Assembly (NCBI GenBank): GCA_902478785.1
Contig: CABSMJ010000006.1
Span: 53,471-117,470 of the forward strand
Reading direction: 5' to 3'
Source of the DNA: an uncultured Oscillospiraceae bacterium
Lineage (GTDB): Bacteria > Bacillota > Clostridia > Oscillospirales > Oscillospiraceae
DNA length: 64,000 nt
The number at the start of each line of letters is the position of its first letter. Within the stretch, counting starts at the first letter, position 1. A model generated the notes under the pieces. The model worked only from the letters and a program-made list of their open reading frames with translations, did no database searches and was not told the origin of the DNA. Made by a program: the position numbers and the translations under genes. Below, one piece after another: positions 34,249-44,082 of this stretch.

Positions 34249-35427
34249 ATGAAGAAGTTATTCGCATTGGTTCTGGCTTTGGTCCTGTCTTTGTCCCTGG
34301 TGGCCTGCGGCAGCACCGGTACCACTACGCCCGGCAGCTCTGCTGGTGAGGGCGGCAGCGCTGATTTCAGCGTGGCGATGATCACCGACTACGGCGACAT
34401 CACCGACCAGTCTTTCAACCAGACCACCTATGAGGCCTGCAAGGAGTATTGCGAGGCCAACGGCGTCACCTTCAACTACTACAAGCCCGCCGGTGACTCC
34501 ACCGCCGAGCGTGTGGCCATGGTGGAGAAGGCCGTGGACGAGGGCTACACCGTCATCGTGATGCCCGGCTATGCCTTTGCCGACACCATCAAGACCGTTG
34601 CCGGGGAGTATCCCGACATCACCTTCGTGGCTCTGGACGTGGGCGAGCTCGACCTCAACCCCCTGGATGAGAACGGCAATCCCCCCGAGACTCCCTATGA
34701 GCTGCCCTCCAACGTCTACTGCGCTGTGTACCAGGAAGAGCTGTGCGGCTACATGGCCGGCTACGCTGCTGTGAAGATGGGCTACACCCACCTGGGCTTC
34801 CTGGGCGGCATGGCCGTTCCCGCCGTGCAGCGTTACGGCTACGGCTTCGTTCAGGGCGCCGATGCCGCGGCTGACGATCTGGGCATCAGCGACACCGTCA
34901 GCGTGGAGTATGTCTACGGCAACCAGTTCAACGGCGACGCCGACATCACCGCTTACATGGACAACTGGTATCAGACCCTGGGCGTCCAGGTGGTCTTTGC
35001 CTGCGGCGGCGGCATCTACAGCTCCGCTGCTGAGGCTGCTGCCAAGGTGGACGGCGCCAAGGTTATCGGCGTGGACGTGGACCAGGCTGCCATCATCGAC
35101 GGCGCTTACGGCGAGGGCATGACCATCACCTCCGCCATGAAGGGCCTGGCTCCCACCGTGCAGCACATCCTCAGCGAGATCGCTGCTGGCAACTTCGCCA
35201 ACTACGGCGGCAAGATCGAGACCCTGGGCCTGGTGTCCGGTGACGATCCCGAGGCCAACTATGTCCAGCTGCCTATGGATTCCACCCAGTGGGATGACGG
35301 CTTCACCCAGGACAACTACAAGGAGCTGGTGGCCGGTATGTTCGACGGCACCATCACCGTCTCCAACGATACCAGCGCCATGCCCGAGCACACCATTACC
35401 GTCAACGAGTACGGCAACATCAAGTAA
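34249..35427 (+). CDS. BMP family nucleoside-binding lipoprotein
   Basis: A 392-residue substrate-binding lipoprotein. The signal peptide ends in the lipobox LSLVACG, so the mature protein is anchored by Cys. The BMP/PnrA fold shows MITDYGDITDQSFNQTTYEA, VIVMPGYAFADTI, GFLGGMAVPAVQRYGYGFVQG and FACGGGIYSSAAEAA. BMP proteins bind purine nucleosides. The ATG at 34249 follows AAAGGA; an in-frame TTG upstream is less likely. A terminator and a second promoter separate it from the ABC genes, which probably gives excess binding protein over transporter. Confidence 0.93.
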   Translation: MKKLFALVLALVLSLSLVACGSTGTTTPGSSAGEGGSADFSVAMITDYGDITDQSFNQTTYEACKEYCEANGVTFNYYKPAGDSTAERVAMVEKAVDEGYTVIVMPGYAFADTIKTVAGEYPDITFVALDVGELDLNPLDENGNPPETPYELPSNVYCAVYQEELCGYMAGYAAVKMGYTHLGFLGGMAVPAVQRYGYGFVQGADAAADDLGISDTVSVEYVYGNQFNGDADITAYMDNWYQTLGVQVVFACGGGIYSSAAEAAAKVDGAKVIGVDVDQAAIIDGAYGEGMTITSAMKGLAPTVQHILSEIAAGNFANYGGKIETLGLVSGDDPEANYVQLPMDSTQWDDGFTQDNYKELVAGMFDGTITVSNDTSAMPEHTITVNEYGNIK

Positions 35428-35439
35428 AAACCTCCGGCA

Positions 35440-35474
35440 AAGAGGACGGGAGCTTGCTCCCGTCCTCTTTTTTT
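35440..35474 (+). terminator. Terminator between binding protein and ABC genes
   Basis: AGAGGACGGGAGC and GCTCCCGTCCTCT pair almost perfectly around a short loop, followed by seven or more Ts. Confidence 0.92.
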
Positions 35475-35494
35475 GTAGGAAAAGCATTTACCCT

Positions 35495-35523
35495 TTGAAA
35501 TATACAGAGGTTTATAGTAAAAT
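35495..35523 (+). promoter_or_regulatory. Promoter of the nucleoside ABC transporter genes
   Basis: TTGAAA, 17 nt, TAAAAT, about 45 nt before the ATPase start. Confidence 0.75.
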
Positions 35524-35567
35524 ATAACTGAACTGTTTGCAAATTGGAAAAGGGGGAGGTCGTGAGT

Positions 35568-37106
35568 TTGGAAGAGAACTATGCGATTGAAATGCTCCAC
35601 ATCACCAAGCGGTTTCCGGGCATTGTGGCCAATGACGACATCACGCTGCAGCTGAAAAAGGGCGAGATCCACGCCCTGCTGGGTGAGAACGGCGCGGGAA
35701 AGTCCACGCTGATGAGCGTGCTGTTCGGCCTGTACCGCCCGGAGGAGGGCGTCATCAAGAAGGACGGCCGCGAGGTGGAAATCAAGGACCCCAACGATGC
35801 CAACGCTCTGGGCATCGGCATGGTCCACCAGCATTTCAAGCTGGTGGAGTGCTTCACTGTTCTTGACAACATCATCATGGGCGTGGAGCCCTGTCGCCAC
35901 GGCTTTTTGCAAAAGCAGGAGGCTCGGAAAAAGGTGATGGCGCTGAGCGAGAAGTACGGCCTCCGCGTGGACCCCGACGCGCTGGTGGAGGACATCACCG
36001 TGGGCATGCAGCAGCGGACGGAGATCCTGAAGATGCTGTATCGGGACAACGAGATTTTGATCTTCGATGAGCCCACCGCTGTCCTCACGCCCCAGGAGAT
36101 CGACGAGCTGATGCAGATCATGCGCGCTCTGGTGGCGGAGGGGAAGAGCATCCTCTTCATCTCCCACAAGCTCAACGAGATCATGTCTGTGGCGGACCGG
36201 TGCTCGGTCCTGCGCAAGGGCAAATACGTGGGCACCGTCAACATTGCCGATACCTCCCGGGAGGAGCTTAGCCGCATGATGGTGGGCCGGGACGTGGAGT
36301 TCGTGGTCCAGAAGGCCCCTGCCAAGCCCGGCAAGGTGATCTTTGAGGCCCAGGGTGTGACCGTGGCCTCCAAGGCCCACAACAACAACGCTGTGAAGGA
36401 CGTCTCCTTCCAGGTCCGCTCCGGCGAGATCGTCTGCATCGCCGGCATCGACGGCAATGGCCAGACGGAGCTGGTCTACGGCCTTACAGGCCTGGAGCCT
36501 CTGAAGGCTGGGAAGCTGCTGCTCAACGGCCAGGACATCACCCATGCCTCCATCCGGCAGCGCTCTGTGATGGGTATGAGCCACATCCCAGAGGACCGGC
36601 ACAAGCACGGTCTGGTTCTGGACTACACTCTGGAGGACAACATGGTGCTTCAGAGATATTTTGAGCCCCAGTTCGTCTCCAAGGCCGGCTTTTTGAAGCG
36701 CCGGGCCATCCGGGAGTACGCTCAGACCTTGATCGACCAGTATGATGTCCGATCCGGCCAGGGGCCCATCACCATCGCCCGCAGCATGTCAGGCGGCAAC
36801 CAGCAAAAGGCCATCGTGGCCCGGGAGATCGACAAGGACCCGGAGCTGCTGATCGCCGTGCAGCCCACCCGAGGCCTGGACGTGGGCGCCATCGAGTATA
36901 TCCATAAGCAGATCGTGGCCCAGCGGGACGCCGGAAAGGGCGTGCTGCTGGTGAGCCTGGAGCTGGACGAGGTCATGGCCCTGTCCGACCGCATCCTGGT
37001 GATGTACGAGGGTGAGATCGTGGGCCATCTGGACCCCAAGACCACCACCGTGGAAGAGCTGGGCCTGTATATGGCCGGTGCCAAGAGGGAGGCGAGTGCA
37101 GGATGA
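35568..37106 (+). CDS. Nucleoside ABC transporter ATPase (two ABC domains)
   Basis: A 512-residue sugar/nucleoside-type ATPase with two cassettes. The first has Walker A LLGENGAGKSTLM, signature-like VGMQQRTEILK and Walker B ILIFDEPTAVL. The second has the altered Walker A GIDGNGQTEL, signature MSGGNQQKAIVARE and LLIAVQPTRGLDVGA, as is usual for this family. I favour the TTG at 35568, 8 nt after GGAGG; the GTG at 35562 is only 2 nt away. It energises import through the two permeases encoded next. Confidence 0.93.
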   Translation: MEENYAIEMLHITKRFPGIVANDDITLQLKKGEIHALLGENGAGKSTLMSVLFGLYRPEEGVIKKDGREVEIKDPNDANALGIGMVHQHFKLVECFTVLDNIIMGVEPCRHGFLQKQEARKKVMALSEKYGLRVDPDALVEDITVGMQQRTEILKMLYRDNEILIFDEPTAVLTPQEIDELMQIMRALVAEGKSILFISHKLNEIMSVADRCSVLRKGKYVGTVNIADTSREELSRMMVGRDVEFVVQKAPAKPGKVIFEAQGVTVASKAHNNNAVKDVSFQVRSGEIVCIAGIDGNGQTELVYGLTGLEPLKAGKLLLNGQDITHASIRQRSVMGMSHIPEDRHKHGLVLDYTLEDNMVLQRYFEPQFVSKAGFLKRRAIREYAQTLIDQYDVRSGQGPITIARSMSGGNQQKAIVAREIDKDPELLIAVQPTRGLDVGAIEYIHKQIVAQRDAGKGVLLVSLELDEVMALSDRILVMYEGEIVGHLDPKTTTVEELGLYMAGAKREASAG

Positions 37107-38242
37107 AGAAAGAGAAAACACCTCTGCTGCGCAAAAGCGCCATGCAGTCCCTGCTGTCCTCGCTGCTGTGCGTGCTGCTGGGCCTGCTGGTGGGCTATAT
37201 CGTTCTGCTGCTCATCAATCCCGCCGGCGCCGGCGGGGCCATCAAGGCCATTGTGGAAAACTTCATGACCTATTCCCGCCCCGCCACCCGTCTCAAGTAC
37301 TTGGGTAACACCCTGGTCAAGACCGCGCCGCTGCTGATGTGCAGTTTGTCGGTGCTGTTTGCCTATAAGGTGGGACTGTTTAACATCGGCGCCGCCGGTC
37401 AGTATGTGGTGGGCGCCGGCGCGGGACTGTACTGCGCCCTGGCCTGGGGGATGCCCTGGTACGTGTGCCTGGTGGCCGCGGTGCTGGCCGGTGCCGTTCT
37501 GGGTGCCATCTCCGGCGTGCTCAAGGCCTACTGCAACGTCAACGAGGTCATCTCCTGCATCATGCTCAACTGGATCAGCCTCTACGGTGTCAACACGCTG
37601 CTGAGCCAGGTGAAGGAGGACGCCAGCCCCTATACCAAGGCCCTGGAGAGCACAAATCCCGGCGCTATTTTGCCCTCCCTGGGCATGGATCAGCTGTTCA
37701 ACACCCAGTATTTCACCATCGCCGTGCCTCTGGCAGTGGTGGTGGCCGTGGTCATCTGGGTGCTGCTGGAAAAGACCAAGCTGGGCTATGAGCTCAAGGC
37801 CACCGGCTGCAACAAGTTTGCCGCCAAGTACTGCGGTATGCGGGAGAAGAAGAATCTGATCCTCACCATGGCCATCGCCGGCGCCCTGGCTGGCATGGGC
37901 GCGGGACTCTTTTTCCTCACCGGCTTTGAGCAGTGGCAGTGCACCCAGTCCTCCGTCCCCGCCATGGGCTTCAACGGCATCGCTGCCGCCTTCCTGGGAG
38001 GCCTGAGCCCTCTGGGCAGCATCCTGTCCTCCTATTTCATCCAGCATATCACCAATGGCGGCGCCTATGTGGACAAGACCATGTATTCCGCCCAGATCTC
38101 GGATCTGGTCTCCTCCATCATCATCTACCTGTGCGGCTTTGTGCTGTTCTTCAAGACCGTGCTCAACGACAGACTGGACCGCAAAGCGGAACGTGAAGCG
38201 GCAAAGGCTGCCGCTTCCCAGGAGAAAGGAGGGAACCAGTAA
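37103..38242 (+). CDS. Nucleoside ABC transporter permease 1
   Basis: A 379-residue permease of the branched-chain/nucleoside type with about nine membrane segments. GLFNIGAAGQYVVGAGAGLY and GAISGVLKAYCNVNEVISCI are conserved, and ATGCNKFAAKYCGM corresponds to the cytoplasmic coupling region. The start ATG overlaps the ATPase stop by 4 nt (ATGA), so translation is coupled. Forms the channel with permease 2. Confidence 0.92.
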   Translation: MKKEKTPLLRKSAMQSLLSSLLCVLLGLLVGYIVLLLINPAGAGGAIKAIVENFMTYSRPATRLKYLGNTLVKTAPLLMCSLSVLFAYKVGLFNIGAAGQYVVGAGAGLYCALAWGMPWYVCLVAAVLAGAVLGAISGVLKAYCNVNEVISCIMLNWISLYGVNTLLSQVKEDASPYTKALESTNPGAILPSLGMDQLFNTQYFTIAVPLAVVVAVVIWVLLEKTKLGYELKATGCNKFAAKYCGMREKKNLILTMAIAGALAGMGAGLFFLTGFEQWQCTQSSVPAMGFNGIAAAFLGGLSPLGSILSSYFIQHITNGGAYVDKTMYSAQISDLVSSIIIYLCGFVLFFKTVLNDRLDRKAEREAAKAAASQEKGGNQ

Positions 38243-39183
38243 TGCTGCTTCTCATCCAGTATACGCTGATTTTTGCCTCCGTTTTGATCCTGGTGGCCCT
38301 GGGCGGCTGCTTCTCGGAGCACTCCGGCGTCATCAACATCGGCCTGGAGGGCATCATGGTGCTGGGCGCCCTGGGCGGCGCGCTGATGATGAAGTTTATG
38401 CCCGCCGGGCTCAATGACTTCGTAATCATTTTGCTGGTGGTGTTGGCCTCCATGCTTCTGGGCGCGGTGTACTCCCTGCTGCTGGCGGTGGCCGCCATCA
38501 ACTTCAAGGCGGACCAGACCCTGGTGGGCACTGCCATGAACCTGCTGGGCACCGCGGCTGCCACCGTGTTCGTCAAGGCTATGAACACCGCCGAGAGCGT
38601 GGACAACGTCTCCTCCACCATCCAGTATATCGAGCCCAAGAAGGCCTTTTTGGTGAACCTGGGGGGCTTTGAGTTCAACTGGTTCATGCTCATGGCCCTT
38701 CTGGCCCTGGTGATCTCCTATGTGACGCTGTACAAGACCCGCTTCGGCCTGCGGCTCATGGCCTGCGGCGAGCATCCCCAGGCGGCGGACAGCGTGGGCA
38801 TCAACGTCTATAAGATGCGCTATGCCGGCGTTCTGATCTCCGGCTTGCTGGGCGGCCTGGGCGGCATCGTGTATATCACCGCCGGCGTCAGCGAGTGGAA
38901 GTTTGAAAACGGCGTGGCCGGCTTCGGCTTCCTGGCCCTGGCTGTCATGATCTTCGGACAGTGGAAGCCCACCCGCATCGCCTTGGCGGCGCTGCTGTTC
39001 GGCTTCTTCCGGGCCCTGGGCAATGTCTATACCGGCTTTGACTTCCTCAAGGCCCTGAATCTGCCCAGCTCGGTGTACAACATGCTGCCCTATATCGTCT
39101 CCCTGGTGGTCCTGGCCTTCACCTCCAAGAAGTCCCGGGCGCCCAAGGCGGAGGGTATCCCCTACGACAAGGGCCAGCGCTAA
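38242..39183 (+). CDS. Nucleoside ABC transporter permease 2
   Basis: A 313-residue partner permease. EHSGVINIGLEGIMVLGALGG is the family signature, and FGLRLMACGEHPQAADSVGI is the coupling loop. Its ATG shares one base with the stop codon of permease 1 after AAAGGAGGGAACCAGT. Completes a BmpA-ATPase-permease-permease system for purine nucleosides beside deoC-deoD. Confidence 0.93.
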   Translation: MLLLIQYTLIFASVLILVALGGCFSEHSGVINIGLEGIMVLGALGGALMMKFMPAGLNDFVIILLVVLASMLLGAVYSLLLAVAAINFKADQTLVGTAMNLLGTAAATVFVKAMNTAESVDNVSSTIQYIEPKKAFLVNLGGFEFNWFMLMALLALVISYVTLYKTRFGLRLMACGEHPQAADSVGINVYKMRYAGVLISGLLGGLGGIVYITAGVSEWKFENGVAGFGFLALAVMIFGQWKPTRIALAALLFGFFRALGNVYTGFDFLKALNLPSSVYNMLPYIVSLVVLAFTSKKSRAPKAEGIPYDKGQR

Positions 39184-39203
39184 GGCGTGTACCTCTCACT
39201 TTC

Positions 39204-39239
39204 AAAAGTCCCCGTGCCTTCTGGCACGGGGACTTTTTT
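39204..39239. terminator. Terminator after the nucleoside ABC operon
   Basis: AAAAGTCCCCGTGCC and GGCACGGGGACTTTT pair around TTCT, followed by more Ts; A-run on the left serves the convergent ylbJ-like gene. Confidence 0.95.
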
Positions 39240-39243
39240 GCCG

Positions 39244-40170
39244 CTATGCCAGGGCAGTCAGCCCCCAGGCCAGGGCTGCGGAAAATAGGCCCTGCAAGGC
39301 CTTCCCTAGCCAGTAGCTCCGGGTGGAGAGGCCGCTGCCTGACAGCACCGACAGGGTCTGACAGTGGACCGACAGTCCACCCCAGCCCAGAAGGGCCGAG
39401 GCCAGGAGAAAGCCCGCCCGGTCTCCGGTGAGCCGGGCGGCGCCGTTGAAGAGCTCCACAACGCCCACCGCCAGGGTGCCCCAAGACCCCGGCACCGCCT
39501 GCAGAGGCAGCAGCACCACCATGAAGAGCACCACAAAGGCGCACACTCCCAGCATGGACTGAAGCCCCGACTGGACCGCGCCCACCAGGGCGCCGGATAG
39601 GGACATGGGAGGGGGAGAAGCCGGGGCGGCGGAGGACCTGCGTGCCGTGCCCGGCCGGGGCAAAGGCTGCCGGTCTAGCCGGGCCAGCAGCATCCCTGTC
39701 AGAAGAGCGGAGAGCACGTGGATCAGGTAGAGCCAGACCCCGGCCCGGCCGCTGCGGAACACGCCCCAGCCCAGGATGCTGACGGCAAAGGCGGGGCTGC
39801 AGTTGTTGCAAAAGCCCAGCAGCCGCTCCGCCTCCCGCCGGGTGCACAGCCCCTGGCGGTACAGCTCCGCCGCCGTCCGGGCCCCCACCGGATAGCCGCC
39901 CGCTAGCCCCAGCACCAACGCCGCCGCTCCGTTCCCCCCCACGTGGAAGAGAATCCGCATGAACCCCTCCAGGGGACGGCCCAGGGACTGGGCAAAGCCC
40001 AGGGACACCAGAAGGGCCGAGACCACAAAGAAGGGGAAGAGGGAGGGGATCACCGTCCGGGCGCACAGGGTCAGACCCTCCTGCACCGCCTGGCGTACTG
40101 CGTCGGACCAGATCAGCAGCGCGGCCATGGCTCCCAACAGCGCCAGAGAAAAAAAGAAGCGCCTTTTCAC
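39244..40170 (-). CDS. Sporulation integral membrane protein, YlbJ-like
   Basis: A 308-residue membrane protein of the nucleoside-recognition (Gate) type. VIPSLFPFFVVSALLVSLG (near 40), GLAGGYPVGARTAAELY (near 90) and LLGFCNNCSPAFAVSILGWG (near 118) match YlbJ, which is needed for spore cortex formation. In YlbJ the motif is usually FCNNSGP; here it reads FCNNCSP. Divergent from yqfC, another sporulation gene. Confidence 0.82.
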   Translation of the reverse strand: MKRRFFFSLALLGAMAALLIWSDAVRQAVQEGLTLCARTVIPSLFPFFVVSALLVSLGFAQSLGRPLEGFMRILFHVGGNGAAALVLGLAGGYPVGARTAAELYRQGLCTRREAERLLGFCNNCSPAFAVSILGWGVFRSGRAGVWLYLIHVLSALLTGMLLARLDRQPLPRPGTARRSSAAPASPPPMSLSGALVGAVQSGLQSMLGVCAFVVLFMVVLLPLQAVPGSWGTLAVGVVELFNGAARLTGDRAGFLLASALLGWGGLSVHCQTLSVLSGSGLSTRSYWLGKALQGLFSAALAWGLTALA

Positions 40171-40358
40171 ATGACATCACCTGGCTCACTCTATGCCGCC
40201 TCCCGGCCCTCCATACCGGACACGCAAGTTTTTCTCCTCCGGCGCATACCCTCAGGGTGCGGGGACGAGGGCTCTGCCCGGCACCGGGAAGAACACCCTG
40301 TCGGTTCCCGCTGGCCCCAAGGGGGCGGAAAAGAGAAATAGGGAGGAACGGTGGAGCG
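40171..40358. other. Divergent region between ylbJ-like gene and yqfC
   Basis: No gene is seen. It contains short inverted repeats such as ACCCTCAGGGT and a GGGAGG 12 nt before yqfC. A sporulation promoter is expected but I could not identify one with confidence. Confidence 0.4.
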
Positions 40359-40643
40359 ATGGAAAAGGGAAGACGGGAGAACGGCGTCCTGACCCATGTG
40401 GCGGAGCTCTTTGACCTGCCGGCGGATGTGATCGCGGGACTGCCCCATCTGGAGATGATCGGAGGGCGGCAGCTGTTTTTGGAGCAGCACAAGGGCCTTT
40501 TGGCTTATAGCGATACGGCCATCGACATCAATACAGGCACCCTGGTGGTCCGGGTCCGGGGCACGGGCTTGCAGCTCCTGGCCATGACGGCGGAGGAGCT
40601 GCGGGTGGGCGGTACCATCGAGGCGGTGGAGTTTTTGCGCTAG
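40359..40643 (+). CDS. yqfC: Sporulation protein YqfC
   Basis: A 94-residue protein of the YabP/YqfC family, expressed in the mother cell during sporulation in Bacillus. LPADVIAGLPHLEMIGGRQL and YSDTAIDINTGTLVVRVRGTGL are the conserved strands, ending MTAEELRVGGTIEAVEF. The ATG at 40359 gives the family length. Followed by yqfD, as in Bacillus. Confidence 0.9.
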   Translation: MEKGRRENGVLTHVAELFDLPADVIAGLPHLEMIGGRQLFLEQHKGLLAYSDTAIDINTGTLVVRVRGTGLQLLAMTAEELRVGGTIEAVEFLR

Positions 40644-40674
40644 GCGCTGAAAAGACAGGGAAAGGAGTGGGACG

Positions 40675-41895
40675 ATGCTGGAGCGATGGAGCCATCTTCT
40701 CCGGGGGGAGGTGACGCTGCGGGTGCACTGCGCCTTTCCCGAGCGGATGCTGAACCTGTGCGCCGCCCGGGGCATTGCCCTGTGGGATGTGACCTGGAAG
40801 GGGAAGGAGGAGTTCACCTGCCGGCTGTCCCGGCGGGACCACCGGCGTCTGCGCCGGGCGGTGCGGGAGATGGACTGCGACCTGGAGGTGGAGGGGAGGG
40901 CCGGCATGCCCTTCTTTCTGGGGCGGCTGCGGCGGAGAAAGGTGCTGGCCTGGGGCCTGGGGCTGTGCGCCGCCGGGCTGCTGCTGGGGTCCTTCTTTGT
41001 GCTGGACTTTGAGGTCCAGGGCAACACCACCGTGACGGAGGAGGAGATCCTCCGCTCCCTGTCCAAAAACGGCGTCACCCTGGGGACCTTCGGACTGTCG
41101 GTGGACTCGGAGGACGTGCGCAACCATGTGCTGCTGGACATCCCGGAGCTGAGCTGGATCGCTGTCAACGTCTCCGGCTTCCGAGCCCATGTCCTGGTGC
41201 GGGAGCGGGTGATGAAGCCCCAAATCGCCGACCGGACCACTCCCGCCAACATTGTGGCGGAGCGGGACGGTCTGGTGATCCGGGTCCAGGCCCTGGAGGG
41301 GCATCAGCTGGTGCTGCCGGGGACCACCGTGGAGAAGGGACAGCTGCTCATTTCTGGTGTAGAGGACCTGGACACCACCGGTGCCATGATCCTGGCGGGC
41401 ACGGGAAAGGTCTGGGCCCGCACCTGGCGGGAGCTGACGGTGGAGATGCCTCTGGAGACGGTGCAGAAGGTATATACCGGAAAGACAAAAAGTAGGTTTG
41501 CTCTGGTTTTGGGGACAAAGCGGATAAAATTCTACGGAAAGGGTGGAAGCGAAGGGGAGATGTGTGATAAAATAATCAAAAGAACCACGCTGACCCTGCC
41601 GGGAGACCTGAAGCTGCCGGTGACCTGGGTGCAGGAGACCTGGAAGCCCTATACCTGTGAGACCGTGGAGGTGACGCCCACCCAGGCGGAGGAGGCGGCC
41701 CGTGCGCTGCTGCTGGCCCAGCTGTCGGAGGAGCTGGGAGAGGAGGGGACCATTTCCTCCGCTGTCTGTTCCTCCCAGGAGAAGGACGGCCGCCTGCGGG
41801 TCACCCTAAAGGCGGAGTGCGTGGAACAGATCGGCCGGGTGGAGGAGATCCCCACGGCGACCGAGGAAAGTACAACAGGGGAAGCGTCCCCTTGA
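40675..41895 (+). CDS. yqfD: Sporulation protein YqfD
   Basis: A 406-residue protein. A cytoplasmic N-terminal segment (about 1-85) is followed by a single helix (VLAWGLGLCAAGLLLGSFFVL) and an external domain with FEVQGNTTVTEEEILRSL, a POTRA-like start. RVMKPQIADRTTPANIVAERDGLVI and AGTGKVWARTWRELTVEMPL then follow and are typical of YqfD. In clostridia YqfD affects coat and cortex assembly. The ATG follows AAAGGAGTGGGACG; 31 nt downstream of yqfC. Confidence 0.92.
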   Translation: MLERWSHLLRGEVTLRVHCAFPERMLNLCAARGIALWDVTWKGKEEFTCRLSRRDHRRLRRAVREMDCDLEVEGRAGMPFFLGRLRRRKVLAWGLGLCAAGLLLGSFFVLDFEVQGNTTVTEEEILRSLSKNGVTLGTFGLSVDSEDVRNHVLLDIPELSWIAVNVSGFRAHVLVRERVMKPQIADRTTPANIVAERDGLVIRVQALEGHQLVLPGTTVEKGQLLISGVEDLDTTGAMILAGTGKVWARTWRELTVEMPLETVQKVYTGKTKSRFALVLGTKRIKFYGKGGSEGEMCDKIIKRTTLTLPGDLKLPVTWVQETWKPYTCETVEVTPTQAEEAARALLLAQLSEELGEEGTISSAVCSSQEKDGRLRVTLKAECVEQIGRVEEIPTATEESTTGEASP

Positions 41896-41907
41896 GGAGT
41901 GCGGCAT

Positions 41908-42876
<969 letters not shown>

Positions 42877-42996
42877 GCGGCGCAGGTGCGCCGCACAAGC
42901 GCTCTGCCGAAGGCGGAGCCTTGGATTCCGGCGGATTCATTTCGCCGGAATCGAGTGAAATGCGGGGTCCCCGGGCAAATGGAATTTGCCTGGGGC
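42877..42996 (+). repeat. Structured repeat element, copy A (after phoH)
   Basis: A 120-nt element with no open frame. It begins at the base after the phoH stop with hairpin 0 (GCGGCGCA/TGCGCCGC). Then come CAAGCG (42896), hairpin 1 (CTCTGCC-GAA-GGCGGAG), CCTTG (42919), hairpin 2 (GATTCCGGCG/CGCCGGAATC), GTGAAATG, CGGGGTCCC (42963-42971) and hairpin 3 (CCCCGGGCAAAT-GGA-ATTTGCCTGGGG). The blocks between hairpins recur in copies B and C while the stem sequences differ. It may act as RNA or as a mobile DNA repeat; function is unknown. Confidence 0.85.
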
Positions 42997-43062
42997 ATGG
43001 TCCAGCGGATCGTGAAGGCCTACGACGAGTTTTACAGTAAAAACAAGCGGGACAAGCGGTGA
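42997..43062 (+). repeat. Direct repeat A2: duplicated phoH tail
   Basis: 64 of 66 bases match 42811-42876. It reads MVQRIVKAYDEF... and ends with a TGA; the sequence after it leads into the next gene, so it retains the native downstream context. Confidence 0.97.
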
Positions 43063-43094
43063 AGCTGTCCCCCACGCCAAGAGAGGGATACGCT

Positions 43095-43574
43095 ATGACC
43101 CATTTTTCCTGGTATGGATATGAAGTAGAGGTGGACGAGGCGGCCACCGCGGGCTGGTATGCCCAAGCGGAGGACTGGGGTTGCGAATGCGGCCACTGCC
43201 GCAACTTCCTGGCTCTGGCCCGGGAGCGGCGGCTGCCGGAGGAGATCCTGGAGATCCTGGACGCCCTCTGCATCCCGCCCACAAAGGCCACCTATGTGTG
43301 CGAGCTGTATTATGACGAGGATTGGGAGACAAGGGGGCTGCTCTATCAGCTTTCCTGGCGCCTGGCGGGGAAGATGCTGACCAAGCCTGCCGGGGAGGAT
43401 GCAGGCCCTGGCTGGGGGCCCCTTGTGAAGCGTCCCTGGGGAAGCTGGAACTTGGGCCATGAGGAATACCCCTATGGCGCGCCGGACTTTCCCCAGCCCC
43501 ATTTCGATCTGGAATGTGAGATATACCTGCCCTGGATTTTAGACGAACCCCTCGAAGGGGAAACGGAGGAATGA
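43095..43574 (+). CDS. Hypothetical protein with CxCGHC motif
   Basis: A 159-residue soluble protein that I do not recognise. It has WGCECGHCRNFLALARE near residue 29, which could bind a metal, and aromatic-rich stretches such as GSWNLGHEEYPYGAPDFPQP. The ATG at 43095 follows AGAGAGGGATACGCT; a GTG at 43059 overlapping the duplicated phoH stop is a longer alternative. It ends 4 nt before ybeY and is probably cotranscribed with it. In Bacillus this position (phoH to ybeY) holds a different gene. Confidence 0.72.
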   Translation: MTHFSWYGYEVEVDEAATAGWYAQAEDWGCECGHCRNFLALARERRLPEEILEILDALCIPPTKATYVCELYYDEDWETRGLLYQLSWRLAGKMLTKPAGEDAGPGWGPLVKRPWGSWNLGHEEYPYGAPDFPQPHFDLECEIYLPWILDEPLEGETEE

Positions 43575-43578
43575 CGCC

Positions 43579-44082
43579 ATGGCAAAACGACACTATATCC
43601 CGGTGACAGCGGAGGTGCCCGGGGCCTCCAGTGAGCGCAACTGTGCCCTCATCCGCAAGACCATCCGTACGGTACTGGAGCTGGAGGGGGTGACAGTGCC
43701 CTGCGAGGTGGATGTGAGCCTTACCGACGACGAACACATCCACCAGATCAACCGGGAAATGCGCCAGGTGGACCGGCCCACGGATGTTTTGAGCTTCCCG
43801 GCCTTTGATTTTGTCCCCGGCCAGCCGCCGACGGAGGCGGACGAGGACCTGGTGGACCCGGCCACGGGCCTGGTGCCCCTGGGGGACATGGTGATCTCCA
43901 TGGAGCGTGTGGCGGCTCAGGCCAAGGAGTATGGGCATTCGGGCCGTCGGGAGCTCGCCTATCTGGTGGCCCACTCGGTGCTCCACCTGCTGGGCTATGA
44001 CCACATGGACGAGGGCCCCCAGAAGGCCCTCATGCGTCAGCATGAGGAGGCCGCCATGGAGTTCCTGGAGCTGGGCCGATGA
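43579..44082 (+). CDS. ybeY: Endoribonuclease YbeY
   Basis: A 167-residue metal-dependent endoribonuclease used in 16S rRNA 3' maturation and ribosome quality control. The zinc motif HSVLHLLGYDHMDE (H-x3-H-x5-H) lies near residue 135, and NREMRQVDRPTDVLSFP is the conserved RNA-binding segment. The start follows GGAGGAATGACGCC. The stop overlaps the tag start by 4 nt. Confidence 0.96.
   Translation: MAKRHYIPVTAEVPGASSERNCALIRKTIRTVLELEGVTVPCEVDVSLTDDEHIHQINREMRQVDRPTDVLSFPAFDFVPGQPPTEADEDLVDPATGLVPLGDMVISMERVAAQAKEYGHSGRRELAYLVAHSVLHLLGYDHMDEGPQKALMRQHEEAAMEFLELGR

Noticed and set aside
31515..34385. A 956-codon antisense open frame
   Set aside because: It lies opposite the MBL, deoC and deoD genes. 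Its length comes from high GC and codon phase, and the predicted protein is low in complexity.
42997..43062. A 21-residue open frame starting with ATG
   Set aside because: It is the duplicated phoH tail; there is no ribosome binding site, and it adds no independent gene.
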